From Ramlibacter sp. (GTDB lineage Bacteria; Pseudomonadota; Gammaproteobacteria; Burkholderiales; Burkholderiaceae_C), in the NCBI GenBank assembly GCA_019635415.1, contig JAHBZN010000004.1:124001-188000 (forward strand): DNA of 64,000 nt, written 5' to 3'. A program made the position numbers and the translations under genes. Shown here piece by piece: positions 34,753-43,399 of this stretch (position 1 is its first letter; each line of letters opens with the position of its first letter). Below the pieces are notes generated by a model. It did not search any database. It was not told where the DNA came from and saw only the letters and a program-made list of their open reading frames with translations.

Positions 34753-35790
34753 TCAGAACATCCCCACCCCGGGCGCGTACCAGCGCGACAGCGCCGCGTC
34801 GCGGTGGGCCTGGACCTGCCGGGGCTCCACGGGCAGCCAGCGTTGCCAGCCGGCCGCGGCGCGCGCCGCGAAGTCCAGTAGCGGCAGGTGCCGGCGCAGC
34901 ACCCGCTGCTGGCGGTGGGCAATCAGCGGATTGAAGATGCCGCGCCGCGAAAAGAGCTGGCGCGGATTCTTCTTGACCCACAGCCACGACCCCATCTCCA
35001 GCGTCAGGGGCAGGAACACGCCCTGCTGCCCGGCGCAGGCCTGCAGATACAGATGGTCCCACAGGTCCCCGTGCGCCAGGTACTGCAGGCTCTGCGGCTC
35101 AAACATGTAGGCATGGTGAGGGTGGCTCTGGTGGAACACCTCCTGCAGCGCGTGCAGTTCGGCCAGATGCGGCATCGGGTTGCGCCGGTGGGCGTAGGGA
35201 AACCACAGACGGTCCCGCAAGCCGAACCCGGAGTGGCAGTCCAGCACGAGGCTGAACGGGCGGCCCTGCAACTCCTGCGTCACGAGGCGGCACAGGGCCG
35301 CGCTCTCCGCTTCCATCGGCGCACCGCGCACGCCGCGGTACCAGGGCAAGCCGGCGCTGAGGCGCTGCCCCCCCACCAGGAACGGGACCGGCCCCGGAGC
35401 GTCCACTGGCGCATTGCGCATCAGGTCCACGCCGTTCGGATTGGCCCGGGTGTGGCGCAACATGCCCCCCGGATTGACGATGGGCATGAACACCAGCCGC
35501 ACCTGTTCCAGCAGGTGGTGCAGCGTGGCGTCCCAGCGCAGGCGCATCAGCAGGGAGTGCAGGTAGGCGATCACCACCTGCGATCCAATGCGCTCCAGGC
35601 CATGCACGCCGCCGAAGAAGCCCACCGCCGGCGCATCGCGCGACGGGTTGCCCAGCAGCACGGTGTGGATCGGCAGGCGGCTGCCATCGGCCTGTGCACT
35701 GGAGGGCTCGGTGATCACCTCCAGGCGCGCGCCCCCCAGCGCGATGGCGCGCTCAAGGTCGTCGAGTTCGGGCAAGCCGGGAGTGGGCAA
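34753..35790 (-). CDS. M14-family zinc carboxypeptidase-like protein
   Basis: 345 residues. M14 zinc ligands H63 and E66 in GGVHGLERIG, third ligand H186 in LDCHSGFG, and catalytic Glu265 in PLTLEMGSW. The sequence NPGGMLRHTRANPNGVDLMRN supplies the substrate carboxylate-binding Asn/Arg region. No signal peptide is visible, so it is probably cytoplasmic, acting on peptides or acylated amino acids. The start is uncertain: TTG at 35790 is the farthest upstream and has no clear ribosome site. Confidence 0.8.
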   Translation of the reverse strand: MPTPGLPELDDLERAIALGGARLEVITEPSSAQADGSRLPIHTVLLGNPSRDAPAVGFFGGVHGLERIGSQVVIAYLHSLLMRLRWDATLHHLLEQVRLVFMPIVNPGGMLRHTRANPNGVDLMRNAPVDAPGPVPFLVGGQRLSAGLPWYRGVRGAPMEAESAALCRLVTQELQGRPFSLVLDCHSGFGLRDRLWFPYAHRRNPMPHLAELHALQEVFHQSHPHHAYMFEPQSLQYLAHGDLWDHLYLQACAGQQGVFLPLTLEMGSWLWVKKNPRQLFSRRGIFNPLIAHRQQRVLRRHLPLLDFAARAAAGWQRWLPVEPRQVQAHRDAALSRWYAPGVGMF

Positions 35791-35847
35791 GGGTTGCAGT
35801 CGTTCAGCCAGAGTGCGCGCAGCTTACTGCAGCCGCCACCCGGGCTG

Positions 35848-35881
35848 TTGACACGGTTTTGTCACACGGATGCGCTAGCGT
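35848..35881 (+). promoter_or_regulatory. Pho-box-like promoter before the 41-codon ORF
   Basis: TTGACAC-GGTT-TTGTCAC (35848-35865) has two heptamers 11 bp apart, then 10 bp and TAGCGT (35876-35881). The geometry equals the pstS promoter, but the heptamers are weaker. It can also be read as TTGACA with a poor -10 (TGCGCT) at 17 bp, or as an inverted repeat TGACA-N6-TGTCA. Confidence 0.4.
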
Positions 35882-35908
35882 GGTCGGCATGACCCGCTGG
35901 ACATCCCC

Positions 35909-36034
35909 ATGAAGAACCTGCCCTTCCTGCCGTTGCAAGTCGCCGCCCTGTCACTGGCCCTGGTGCGCGGCCTGGGTGAATTTGCCAGCCTGCAGGCCTG
36001 GCGTCTGCGCGACCGCCTGGCGCGGCGCGGCTGA
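35909..36034 (+). CDS. Small protein of 41 residues
   Basis: The ATG at 35909 encodes 41 residues starting MKNLPFLPLQVAALSLALVRG and ending RLRDRLARRG: one hydrophobic/amphipathic helix (about 5-22) followed by a basic tail. A 7-codon ORF (ATG 35889, MTRWTSP) stops at a TGA overlapping this ATG. No good Shine-Dalgarno precedes 35909, so translation may rely on that coupling. It stands between the divergent M14 gene and the convergent glmM end. Function unknown; a small membrane-associated protein is plausible. Confidence 0.5.
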   Translation: MKNLPFLPLQVAALSLALVRGLGEFASLQAWRLRDRLARRG

Positions 36035-36061
36035 GGCCCCGAAGCGGCGCCCCCGCCCCGG

Positions 36062-37405
36062 CTAACCCGCCTTGATCGCGTCCACGAGGCGTTGCGCGCA
36101 GGCCTGGGCCTGGGCCTCGTCGCGCGCCTCGACCATCACCCGCAGCAGCGGCTCCGTGCCGCTGGCGCGGATCAGCACGCGGCCGGCAGCCCCGAGTTCT
36201 GCCTCGACCGCGGCGGTTTCGCTGGCCAGCAAGGCGTTGGCCTTCCAGTCCTGGCCGGGATGCAGGCGGACGTTGATCAACGTCTGGGGGAACAGCGTCA
36301 CCGCCTCCAGCAACTGCGCCAGCGTGCGGCCGCTGCGGACGCAGGCCTGCAGCACCTGCAGGGCACTGATCAGGCCGTCGCCCGTGGTGTGCTTGTCCAG
36401 GGCCAGCAAATGGCCTGAGCCCTCGCCACCGAGGATCCAGCGATTCTTCTCCAGCTCTTCCAGCACGTAGCGATCGCCCACCTTGGCGCGGACGAACTGC
36501 AGCCCCCGGGCCTTGAGCGCCACCTCGACCGCCATGTTGGTCATCAGGGTGCCCGCCACGCCGGCCAGCGGACCCTCGGCCGGCTGATGGTCCAGCCGTT
36601 CGGCGGCCATGAGGTACAGCAGCTCATCGCCGTTGTACAGGCGCCCGGCCCGGTCGACCACCTGCAGGCGATCGGCATCCCCGTCCAGCGCCACGCCGTA
36701 GTCGGCGTGGTTGGCCTTCACGGCGCGCACCAGCGCTTCGGGGTGGGTGGCACCCACTTCGTGATTGATGTTGAGGCCATCAGGCGCGCAGCCAATGGCG
36801 ATGACCTCGGCGCCCAGTTCGTGAAACACCAGCGGCGCGATCTGGTACGCCGCGCCATGCGCGGCATCGACCACGATCTTCAGGCCCTTGAGCGTGAGGT
36901 CGCTTGCGAAACTGCTCTTGCAGAACTCGATGTAGCGCCCGGCGGCATCGTCCAGCCGGCGCGCCTTGCCCAGAGAGGCCGAATCGGCCCACACCGCGGG
37001 CTCCTCGAGCGCGTCCTCCACGGCCTGCTCCCACGCGTCGGTCAGCTTGGTGCCCTGGGCGCTGAAGAACTTGATGCCGTTGTCGGGGTAGGCGTTATGG
37101 CTGGCGCTGATGACCACCCCGAGCGAGGCGCGCAGCGCCCGGGTCAGGTAGGCCACGCCCGGCGTGGGCAGCGGCCCGAGCAGAACCACGTCCACGCCCG
37201 CCGAGTTGAAGCCGGACTCCAGGGCGCTTTCCAGCATGTAGCCCGAAATGCGCGTGTCCTTGCCGATCAGCACCGTCGGCCGGTCCTCCGTGCGCTTGAG
37301 AACGCGGCCGACCGCGTGGGCCAGCCGCAGCACGAAATCGGGGGTGATGGGGGCCTGGCCCACGGTGCCGCGAATGCCATCGGTGCCAAAGTACTTCCTG
37401 CTCAT
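36062..37405 (-). CDS. glmM: Phosphoglucosamine mutase
   Basis: 447 residues. Converts glucosamine-6-phosphate to glucosamine-1-phosphate for peptidoglycan and LPS. Starts MSRKYFGTDGIRG. The phosphoserine is Ser102 in VVISASHNAYPDNG; the metal loop is DGDADR; the sugar-binding motif is GGEGSGH; the phosphate-binding end is RASGTEPLLRVM. It overlaps folP by ATGA. Confidence 0.98.
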   Translation of the reverse strand: MSRKYFGTDGIRGTVGQAPITPDFVLRLAHAVGRVLKRTEDRPTVLIGKDTRISGYMLESALESGFNSAGVDVVLLGPLPTPGVAYLTRALRASLGVVISASHNAYPDNGIKFFSAQGTKLTDAWEQAVEDALEEPAVWADSASLGKARRLDDAAGRYIEFCKSSFASDLTLKGLKIVVDAAHGAAYQIAPLVFHELGAEVIAIGCAPDGLNINHEVGATHPEALVRAVKANHADYGVALDGDADRLQVVDRAGRLYNGDELLYLMAAERLDHQPAEGPLAGVAGTLMTNMAVEVALKARGLQFVRAKVGDRYVLEELEKNRWILGGEGSGHLLALDKHTTGDGLISALQVLQACVRSGRTLAQLLEAVTLFPQTLINVRLHPGQDWKANALLASETAAVEAELGAAGRVLIRASGTEPLLRVMVEARDEAQAQACAQRLVDAIKAG

Positions 37406-38286
37406 GCCCTTGTGCCTTTTGTCTTGCCTGCTCCTGAAATTGTAGCGGCCAGCACCTGCAGGGCAGCCACGGTCTCCTTCACGTCATGGACCCGGACGAT
37501 GCGCGCGCCACGGTCCACCGCGAGCAGGGCCGCGGCCACGCTGGGCACCAGGCGCTCCTGAACCTCCAGCCCGGTCACCGCGCCCAGTGATGACTTGCGC
37601 GACCAGCCGGCAAGCAGCGGGTAGCCGCCCGCCAGCAGTTCGTCCTGACGCGCCAGCAGAGCGAAGTTCTGCGCCACGGTCTTGCCAAAGCCGATGCCCG
37701 CGTCCCACACGATCCGGGCCGTTTCGGCCTGTAGCCCAATCAGCGCGGACGTTTGTTGCTCCAAAAAAGAGAGCACCTGGGGAACAACATCGCCGGTCAT
37801 GGGCGAGACCTGCATGGTCTGCGGGTCGCGGTGCATGTGCATGAGACAGACCCCGCAGCCGCCATGGCGGGCCACCACCTCGAGCGCCCCCGGGCGGCGC
37901 AGTGCCCACACGTCGTTGATGATGTCGGCGCCCAGGTCCAGCACGGCCTGCATCACCTCGGGCTTGCAGGTGTCCACAGAGACCGGCACGCCCAGCGCGA
38001 CCGCGCCGCGCACCACGGGCACCACCCGTTCAAGCTCTTCGTCCAGCGGCACGGCCGGGCTGCCGGGGCGTGTCGATTCCCCGCCAATGTCCAGGATATC
38101 CGCGCCGTCCCGGAGCAGGCGTTCGCAATGCGCCAGCGCCGCCGCAGCGCCTGCATGCTGCCCGCCATCCGAGAACGAGTCGGGCGTGACGTTGACGATG
38201 CCCATCACCTGGGGCCGGGAGAGATCGATGCGGAAGCGGGAGGTCTGCCAGTGCTGCATGGCGTGATTGTCACCTGCGAAGCGCAT
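37402..38286 (-). CDS. folP: Dihydropteroate synthase
   Basis: 294 residues from the ATG at 38286; an ATG at 38259 (MQHWQTSRF) is a good alternative since the first ATG directly follows the ftsH terminator T-tract. DHPS signatures: VMGIVNVTPDSFSDGG, DILDIGGESTRPG, INDVWALRRPG, and LLAGWSRKSSLGAVTG. Joins pABA to dihydropterin pyrophosphate in folate synthesis. A possible degenerate dispersed repeat lies at 37758-37774. Part of the conserved ftsH-folP-glmM order. Confidence 0.97.
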   Translation of the reverse strand: MRFAGDNHAMQHWQTSRFRIDLSRPQVMGIVNVTPDSFSDGGQHAGAAAALAHCERLLRDGADILDIGGESTRPGSPAVPLDEELERVVPVVRGAVALGVPVSVDTCKPEVMQAVLDLGADIINDVWALRRPGALEVVARHGGCGVCLMHMHRDPQTMQVSPMTGDVVPQVLSFLEQQTSALIGLQAETARIVWDAGIGFGKTVAQNFALLARQDELLAGGYPLLAGWSRKSSLGAVTGLEVQERLVPSVAAALLAVDRGARIVRVHDVKETVAALQVLAATISGAGKTKGTRA

Positions 38287-38287
38287 G

Positions 38288-38309
38288 AAAAAGGGGCCCG
38301 AAGGCCCCC
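38288..38309 (-). terminator. Intrinsic terminator between ftsH and folP
   Basis: On the minus strand GGGGCC-TTCG-GGCCCC (38308-38293), closed by a stable UUCG tetraloop, is followed by TTTTT (38292-38288). The T-tract ends one base before the first possible folP start codon. Confidence 0.85.
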
Positions 38310-38334
38310 TGCGTCGCGATGGTCGCGGTCGAGA

Positions 38335-40251
38335 TCAGGCCGCCGTGGGCGCCGGATCGGTGGCCACGGGTGCGCCGCCCGAACCGCCCCCGCCGCCCGA
38401 TGACGGGCTGCGCGGCGTCCAGTCCTTGGGCGGGCGTGGCTCCTTGCCGGCCATGATGTCGTCCAGCTGCTCGCTGTCGATGGTTTCCCATTCGAGCAGC
38501 GCCTTGGCCATGGCGTGCATCTTGTCGCTGTTGTCCTCGATCAGCTTGCGCGCCAGCGAGTACTGCTGGTCGATGATGCGCCTCACCTCGGCGTCCACCT
38601 TCTGCATGGTCTGTTCGGACATGTTGGTGGTCTTGGTGACCGAGCGGCCCAGGAACACCTCACCTTCGTTCTCGGCGTACACCATGGGGCCGAGCGCATC
38701 GGTCATGCCATAGCGCATCACCATGTCGCGGGCAATCGAGGTCGCACGCTCGAAATCGTTGCTGGCGCCAGTGGTCATCTGGTTCATGAACACTTCCTCG
38801 GCGATCCGGCCGCCGAACAGCATGCTGATCTGGTTGAGCATGTATTCGCGGTCGTAGCTGTACCGGTCCTGCGACGGCAAGCTCATGGTCACGCCCAGGG
38901 CGCGGCCGCGCGGAATGATGGTGACCTTGTGCACCGGATCGCACTTGGGCAGCATCTTGCCGATCAGCGCATGGCCGGACTCGTGGTAGGCCGTGTTGCG
39001 GCGTTCTTCCTCGGGCATGACCATGCTCTTGCGCTCGGGGCCCATGAAGATCTTGTCCTTGGCCTTCTCGAAGTCCTGCATCTCCACCACGCGGGCATTG
39101 CGGCGCGCAGCCATCAGGGCGGCCTCGTTGCACAGATTGGCCAGATCGGCACCGGACATGCCGGGCGTGCCGCGCGCGATGATGCTGGCATTGACGTCCT
39201 GGCCAATCGGCACCTTGCGCATGTGCACCGTCAGGATCTGCTCGCGACCACGGATGTCGGGCAGCTGCACATAGACCTGGCGGTCGAAGCGGCCCGGGCG
39301 CAGCAGTGCGGCGTCCAGGATGTCCGGCCGGTTGGTGGCCGCAACCACGATCACGCCGAGATTGGTCTCGAAACCATCCATCTCGACCAGCATCTGGTTC
39401 AGGGTCTGCTCGCGTTCATCGTTGCCACCGCCCAGGCCGGCACCGCGCTGGCGGCCCACGGCGTCGATTTCATCGATGAAGATGATGCAGGGGGCATTCT
39501 TCTTGGCGTTCTCGAACATGTCGCGCACGCGGGCCGCGCCCACGCCGACAAACATTTCCACGAAATCGGAGCCGGAGATCGAGAAGAACGGTACCTTGGC
39601 TTCGCCGGCAATGCCCTTGGCCAGCAGCGTCTTGCCGGTGCCCGGGGGGCCGACCAGCAGCAGGCCACGCGGAATGCGCCCGCCCAGCTTCTGGAACTTC
39701 TGCGGATCCTTGAGGAAGTCGACCACCTCCTTGACTTCTTCTTTCGCCTCGTCACAGCCAGCGACATCGGCAAAGGTCACCTGGTTGTTGTTTTCGTCGA
39801 GCATGCGCGCCTTGCTCTTGCCGAAGCTGAAGGCCCCGCCCTTGCCACCGCCCTGCATCTGGCGCATGAAGTAGATCCAGACCCCGATCAGCAACAGCAT
39901 CGGGCCCCAGCTCACCAGCAGCGTCATGAGCAGCGAGCCCTCCTCACGCGGCTTGACGTCGAACTTGACGTTGTAGGTGATCAGGTCGCCCACCAGGCCG
40001 CGGTCCAGATAGGTGGCGGTGGTGCGCACGCGGCGGTCATCGGTGGTGATCGCGATGATCTCGGTGCCTCCCTGGCCCTCCTGGATCACGGCGCTCTTGA
40101 TGCGGTTGCTGCGGACTTCCTGGAGGAACTCCGAGTAGCCGATGGAACTGGCGCCGGCCGTGCCGCGCGTGTCGAATTGCTTGAAGACGGTGAACAGCAC
40201 CAGGGCGATCACCATCCACACTGCAATTTTTGAGAACCACTGATTGTTCAA
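38335..40251 (-). CDS. ftsH: ATP-dependent zinc metalloprotease FtsH
   Basis: 638 residues. Two N-terminal membrane segments (about 6-22 and 105-124) flank a periplasmic domain. The AAA+ module has Walker A GPPGTGKT, Walker B IIFIDEIDAVG and the SRH region ATNRPDILDAALLRPGRFDR. The protease has HESGH. It degrades misfolded membrane proteins and LpxC-type substrates. The start codon is TTG at 40251 with GGAG 7 nt upstream. A terminator follows before folP. Confidence 0.98.
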   Translation of the reverse strand: MNNQWFSKIAVWMVIALVLFTVFKQFDTRGTAGASSIGYSEFLQEVRSNRIKSAVIQEGQGGTEIIAITTDDRRVRTTATYLDRGLVGDLITYNVKFDVKPREEGSLLMTLLVSWGPMLLLIGVWIYFMRQMQGGGKGGAFSFGKSKARMLDENNNQVTFADVAGCDEAKEEVKEVVDFLKDPQKFQKLGGRIPRGLLLVGPPGTGKTLLAKGIAGEAKVPFFSISGSDFVEMFVGVGAARVRDMFENAKKNAPCIIFIDEIDAVGRQRGAGLGGGNDEREQTLNQMLVEMDGFETNLGVIVVAATNRPDILDAALLRPGRFDRQVYVQLPDIRGREQILTVHMRKVPIGQDVNASIIARGTPGMSGADLANLCNEAALMAARRNARVVEMQDFEKAKDKIFMGPERKSMVMPEEERRNTAYHESGHALIGKMLPKCDPVHKVTIIPRGRALGVTMSLPSQDRYSYDREYMLNQISMLFGGRIAEEVFMNQMTTGASNDFERATSIARDMVMRYGMTDALGPMVYAENEGEVFLGRSVTKTTNMSEQTMQKVDAEVRRIIDQQYSLARKLIEDNSDKMHAMAKALLEWETIDSEQLDDIMAGKEPRPPKDWTPRSPSSGGGGGSGGAPVATDPAPTAA

Positions 40252-40355
40252 CTGGGGCTCCGATAGGAAGACTAGGACTACGTGCGACCCATTTTAGGTC
40301 TTTCAAGCGCCCGAATGATGTATTTTCGCTACGGAGGCCATTGAACCAGCAAGGC

Positions 40356-41018
40356 TTAAGACGGCGGCCGCATCCCGATGCCCACCAGAAAGGTCTCGGA
40401 AGACTTGTCGCGCGAGGCCTTCGGTTTGATCGGCTTGACCACTCGGAAGTTCTGCCGGAACAGCTGGACCAGCGGGTTGTAACTGGCGCCATGGAACACT
40501 TTGGCGACCAGCGCCCCCTCCGGCTTGAGGTGATTGCGGGCAAAGTCCACCGCCAGCTCCACCAGATGCTCCACGCGCGCCGCGTCGGCCGACCCGATCC
40601 CCGAAAGGTTGGGCGCCATGTCCGACACCACGAGGTCGGCCTTGCGACCAGCCACCGCGGATTCCAGCTGTTGCAGCACGGCGGCTTCGCGGAAGTCCCC
40701 CTGGAGGAAATGCACGCCCTCGATCGGCTCCATCGGCAGCAGGTCGAGCGCGATGATGACGCCGTTGAGGGCGCCCACGGCCGCCCCCTCGGGCGAGAGC
40801 CGCCGCCGCAGGTACTGGCTCCAGGCGCCGGGCGTCGAGCCGAGGTCCACCACCACCTGCCCCGGCCGGATCAGGCCCAGCGTTTCATCGATTTCCTTGA
40901 GCTTGTAGGCGGCCCGGGCGCGGTAGCCCTCCCGGTTGGCAAGTTTGACGTAGGGGTCGTTGATGTGGTCGTGCAGCCACGCCTTGTTGACCTTCTTGCC
41001 TTTGGGATTCGTTTTCAT
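40356..41018 (-). CDS. rlmE: 23S rRNA 2'-O-methyltransferase RlmE (FtsJ)
   Basis: 220 residues from the ATG at 41018 (MKTNPKGKKVNKAWLHDH). SAM-binding DLGSTPGAWSQYL; the catalytic K-D-K-E set falls in YRARAAYKLKEID, VVSDMAPNLSG and VAKVFHG. Methylates the 23S A-loop uridine. Divergent from yhbY. A TATTAT on the minus strand near 41040 could be its -10. Confidence 0.96.
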   Translation of the reverse strand: MKTNPKGKKVNKAWLHDHINDPYVKLANREGYRARAAYKLKEIDETLGLIRPGQVVVDLGSTPGAWSQYLRRRLSPEGAAVGALNGVIIALDLLPMEPIEGVHFLQGDFREAAVLQQLESAVAGRKADLVVSDMAPNLSGIGSADAARVEHLVELAVDFARNHLKPEGALVAKVFHGASYNPLVQLFRQNFRVVKPIKPKASRDKSSETFLVGIGMRPPS

Positions 41019-41036
41019 CGGGGTTCCGCTCACGGG

Positions 41037-41042
41037 GATAAT
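41037..41042 (+). promoter_or_regulatory. -10-like hexamer of yhbY, leaderless spacing
   Basis: GATAAT ends 6 nt before the yhbY ATG; no Shine-Dalgarno lies between. On the other strand the same bases give TATTAT toward rlmE, so the two promoters overlap. Confidence 0.45.
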
Positions 41043-41048
41043 ACGTCC

Positions 41049-41522
41049 ATGCCTGCCATTCAACTCACCATCGCCCAACGCAAGGAACACCGCGCCGAGG
41101 CCCACCACCTGAATCCGGTGGTCATGATCGGCAACGACGGCCTGACCGCCGCGGTGAAAAAGGAGGTCGATGCGGCGCTCAATGCCCACGGCCTCATCAA
41201 GATCCGGGTGCTCGGCGATGACCGGGCCCAGCGCGAAGCCATGTACCTGGCGCTGGCCGACGAGCTCGCGGCCGCGCCGATCCAGCACATCGGCAAGCTG
41301 CTCGTGCTCTGGCGGCCCAAGCCCGCCAAGAACCGGACCGAGGACGAAGACCGGATGCCCGGGCCACGCGACGTCAAGGTCATCAAATACAGCAAACGGG
41401 GCGGCCAGCGGCCCGAAATCAAGACGTTGCGGGTGCTGGGCAACCAGCGACTGACACCGGGAGGCCAGATCAAGCGGGCCAAACCCAAGAAGAAATCGGT
41501 CAAGAAGGGCCGGCTCGACTGA
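41049..41522 (+). CDS. yhbY: YhbY-type CRM-domain RNA-binding protein
   Basis: 157 residues. The CRM domain LTIAQRKEHRAEAHHLNPVVMIGNDGLTAAVKKEVDAALNAHGLIKIR contains the GxxG-type loop (IGNDGLT). It binds pre-50S ribosomal RNA. The C-terminal 60 residues are a basic tail (KPKKKSVKKGRLD), longer than the E. coli protein of about 97 residues. Its stop abuts the convergent stop of the DUF4149 gene. Confidence 0.93.
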   Translation: MPAIQLTIAQRKEHRAEAHHLNPVVMIGNDGLTAAVKKEVDAALNAHGLIKIRVLGDDRAQREAMYLALADELAAAPIQHIGKLLVLWRPKPAKNRTEDEDRMPGPRDVKVIKYSKRGGQRPEIKTLRVLGNQRLTPGGQIKRAKPKKKSVKKGRLD

Positions 41523-41939
41523 TCAGCCAGGGCGGGCACTGGTTTTCCAGAGCGTCGCCCCGGCGCACAGCCATTGCAGCAGGTACATCCCGCTGCCCAC
41601 GGTATGCCACAACCTGAGGTTGTCTCGCGCCACGATGCGAGGTGCCACGGCAAATTCAGCCAGCAGCGCCAGAAGCAACCCACCCACCATGAAAACCATA
41701 GCGCTCTGTGACCAGCCCGCGCGGGCTATAGCGTCTTTGGGTCTGGATGCGAGCAAAAGCAGCATGCCACAGGCGACCGACACCCAGGTTTGCGCCGTGA
41801 ACAGCCTGGCCGCCATGCCTCCCGCCATCGCCGGGGTGGGCAGGTAAGCGAACAGCAGGGGCACCACCAGAAAGCCCACGGTGCTGAGGCTGCCCCACCA
41901 CAGGGCGGCCAGCAGCAGCGGCAGGCGATCGCCGGACAT
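41523..41939 (-). CDS. DUF4149 (TMEM205-like) membrane protein
   Basis: 138 residues, four hydrophobic segments, starting MSGDRLPLLLAALWWGSLSTVGFLVVPLLF. Function unknown. A GTG one codon upstream (41942) is also possible. It lies 13-16 bp after greA, the usual Comamonadaceae arrangement. A 17-bp repeat copy (41686-41702) and a GCTATAGC lie inside the coding region. Confidence 0.85.
   Translation of the reverse strand: MSGDRLPLLLAALWWGSLSTVGFLVVPLLFAYLPTPAMAGGMAARLFTAQTWVSVACGMLLLLASRPKDAIARAGWSQSAMVFMVGGLLLALLAEFAVAPRIVARDNLRLWHTVGSGMYLLQWLCAGATLWKTSARPG
41686..41702. repeat. 17-bp dispersed repeat in the DUF4149 gene
   Basis: On the minus strand GCTATGGTTTTCATGGT, 14 of 17 identical to the aqpS copy GCTATTGTTTTCATAGC. 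Encodes AMVFMV in a membrane segment. Confidence 0.4.
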
Positions 41940-41955
41940 CACAAGAACAGCCGGC

Positions 41956-42432
41956 TCAGAGGTAATGGACGGCCACGATTTCGTAGCGCTTGATGCCGCC
42001 GGGCGCCTGGACCTCGGCGGTGTCCCCTTCTTCCTTGCCGATCAGCGCACGGGCGATCGGGCTGGAAATGTTGATCAGGCCTTGCTTGAGATCCGCTTCG
42101 TCCTCGCCCACGATCTGGTACTTCACGGCTTCGCCGGTACTCTCCTCTTCCAGCTCCACGGTGGCGCCAAACACCACCTTGCCACCGGCGTCCAGCGCGG
42201 CCGGGTCGATGACCTGGGCGGCCGACAGCTTGCCCTCCACTTCCTGGATGCGGCCTTCGATGAAGCCCTGGCGGTCCTTCGCCGCCTCGTATTCGGCGTT
42301 TTCGCTCAGGTCGCCCTGGGCCCGCGCCTCCGCAATGGCATTGATCACCCAGGGGCGTTGAACCGTCTTCAATTCGTGCAGTTCGGCCTTGAGTTTCTCG
42401 GCGCCGCGTTTCGTGATGGGAATGGTGGCCAT
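41956..42432 (-). CDS. greA: Transcription elongation factor GreA
   Basis: 158 residues from the ATG at 42432 (MATIPITKRGAEKLKAEL). The N-terminal coiled coil has the acidic tip ARAQGDLSENAEYEAAKDRQ (D and E residues that coordinate the catalytic Mg), followed by the FKBP-like C-terminal domain. Rescues backtracked RNA polymerase. GGAGAG precedes the ATG. Confidence 0.98.
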   Translation of the reverse strand: MATIPITKRGAEKLKAELHELKTVQRPWVINAIAEARAQGDLSENAEYEAAKDRQGFIEGRIQEVEGKLSAAQVIDPAALDAGGKVVFGATVELEEESTGEAVKYQIVGEDEADLKQGLINISSPIARALIGKEEGDTAEVQAPGGIKRYEIVAVHYL

Positions 42433-42446
42433 GTTTCTCGCTCTCC

Positions 42447-42480
42447 AAAAGCAAACCGCCGGGCGTTTCCGCTCGGCGGT
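42447..42480 (-). terminator. Intrinsic terminator upstream of greA
   Basis: A 10-bp stem (42455-42464 with 42471-42480, one G-U) around a 6-nt loop, followed on the minus strand by TTTGCTTTT. It probably ends the hydrolase transcript (stop at 42540), but it lies so close to greA that it could also act as a leader attenuator. Confidence 0.7.
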
Positions 42481-42539
42481 GTATCTAGGCGCCAATTATG
42501 CCGCGATTGGCACCGGCTTCAAGCCCCCGCCGGGGGCTG

Positions 42540-43268
42540 CTAATCGCGGCCGGCTTCCACCACCTTGCGGGCCGCGAGCGCGGGCTGGGTGAAGCAGACC
42601 TCATGGCTGCCCTCCCCCTCCACCAGCCGGAACAGACCCAGCCGCTCGGACAGCCGCGGGTGCCAGGGCAGGCTGTGCGGCATGGCCGCGTCCTGCTGGA
42701 AGTTGAGGTAGCTCTTGCCCAGCTCCAGCGCCGCGAGCTCGCCGCCGAGGGCCACGGGCTCGGTGAAGGTGCGATAGGGCTGGGGATTCAGCCGGTCATA
42801 GCTGCTCTGGGCCAGGGCGGCATCGGCGTCATTGATGAAGGCCTCCCGCCAGACCGGGTAAGGAAGCATCACGGCATTGCCGTTGGCTGCGGCCACACCG
42901 TCGAACAGGGCCTTGTAGTGGGGCGGCACCATGTCATTGAGGCATTGGCCGTCCAGGGGCACAAAGGCATTCCAGTACACGAGCCGGCGCAGGCGGGCCG
43001 GAACCCGGACAGCCGCCTGGCTGATGACCATGCCCCCATAGCTGTGGCCGACGAGGCGCACGTCGTGCAGGTCGTTCTCCTGCAGAAAATCCACGAGAGA
43101 CTGGGCCGCCTCGCCAAGCCCGGAGGTCGCACGGTCATCGCCGGGACGGTTGCCGGCCAGCGTGGGGCAATGGACGGTATGCCCCACGGCGCGGATCGCG
43201 TCCGCCACGGGCTCCAGAAGTTCACCCGTGTGCCAGGCACCGTGAACCAGAACATAGGTATCAGCCAT
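42540..43268 (-). CDS. Alpha/beta hydrolase
   Basis: 242 residues starting MADTYVLVHGAWHTGELLEPV with AAGGAG ahead of the ATG. The oxyanion region is VHGAWH; the nucleophile is Ser in VGHSYGG; the catalytic His is probably in EGSHEVCF. It resembles the salicylate esterase/pyrethroid hydrolase-like AB_hydrolase_6 group. Substrate unknown. It sits downstream of an AraC-type regulator in the same direction, 131 bp away, which may control it. Confidence 0.87.
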   Translation of the reverse strand: MADTYVLVHGAWHTGELLEPVADAIRAVGHTVHCPTLAGNRPGDDRATSGLGEAAQSLVDFLQENDLHDVRLVGHSYGGMVISQAAVRVPARLRRLVYWNAFVPLDGQCLNDMVPPHYKALFDGVAAANGNAVMLPYPVWREAFINDADAALAQSSYDRLNPQPYRTFTEPVALGGELAALELGKSYLNFQQDAAMPHSLPWHPRLSERLGLFRLVEGEGSHEVCFTQPALAARKVVEAGRD

Positions 43269-43399
43269 GAAGGTCTCCTTGGATTGAAACCGGCCCTGCA
43301 AAGGGCGGGCCGGTACCTTCAGCGTAGAGCGGTCGCGGTGGGCAAATGGCGCGATCGTGCCAGGGAAATGGCCGATCAGCGCCAGCCGCCAAGGCCCAC

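Noticed and set aside
40252..40355. Possible heat-shock (sigma32) promoter before ftsH
   Set aside because: No CTTGAA / CCCCAT-like pair with suitable spacing could be identified by eye in this 104-bp gap.
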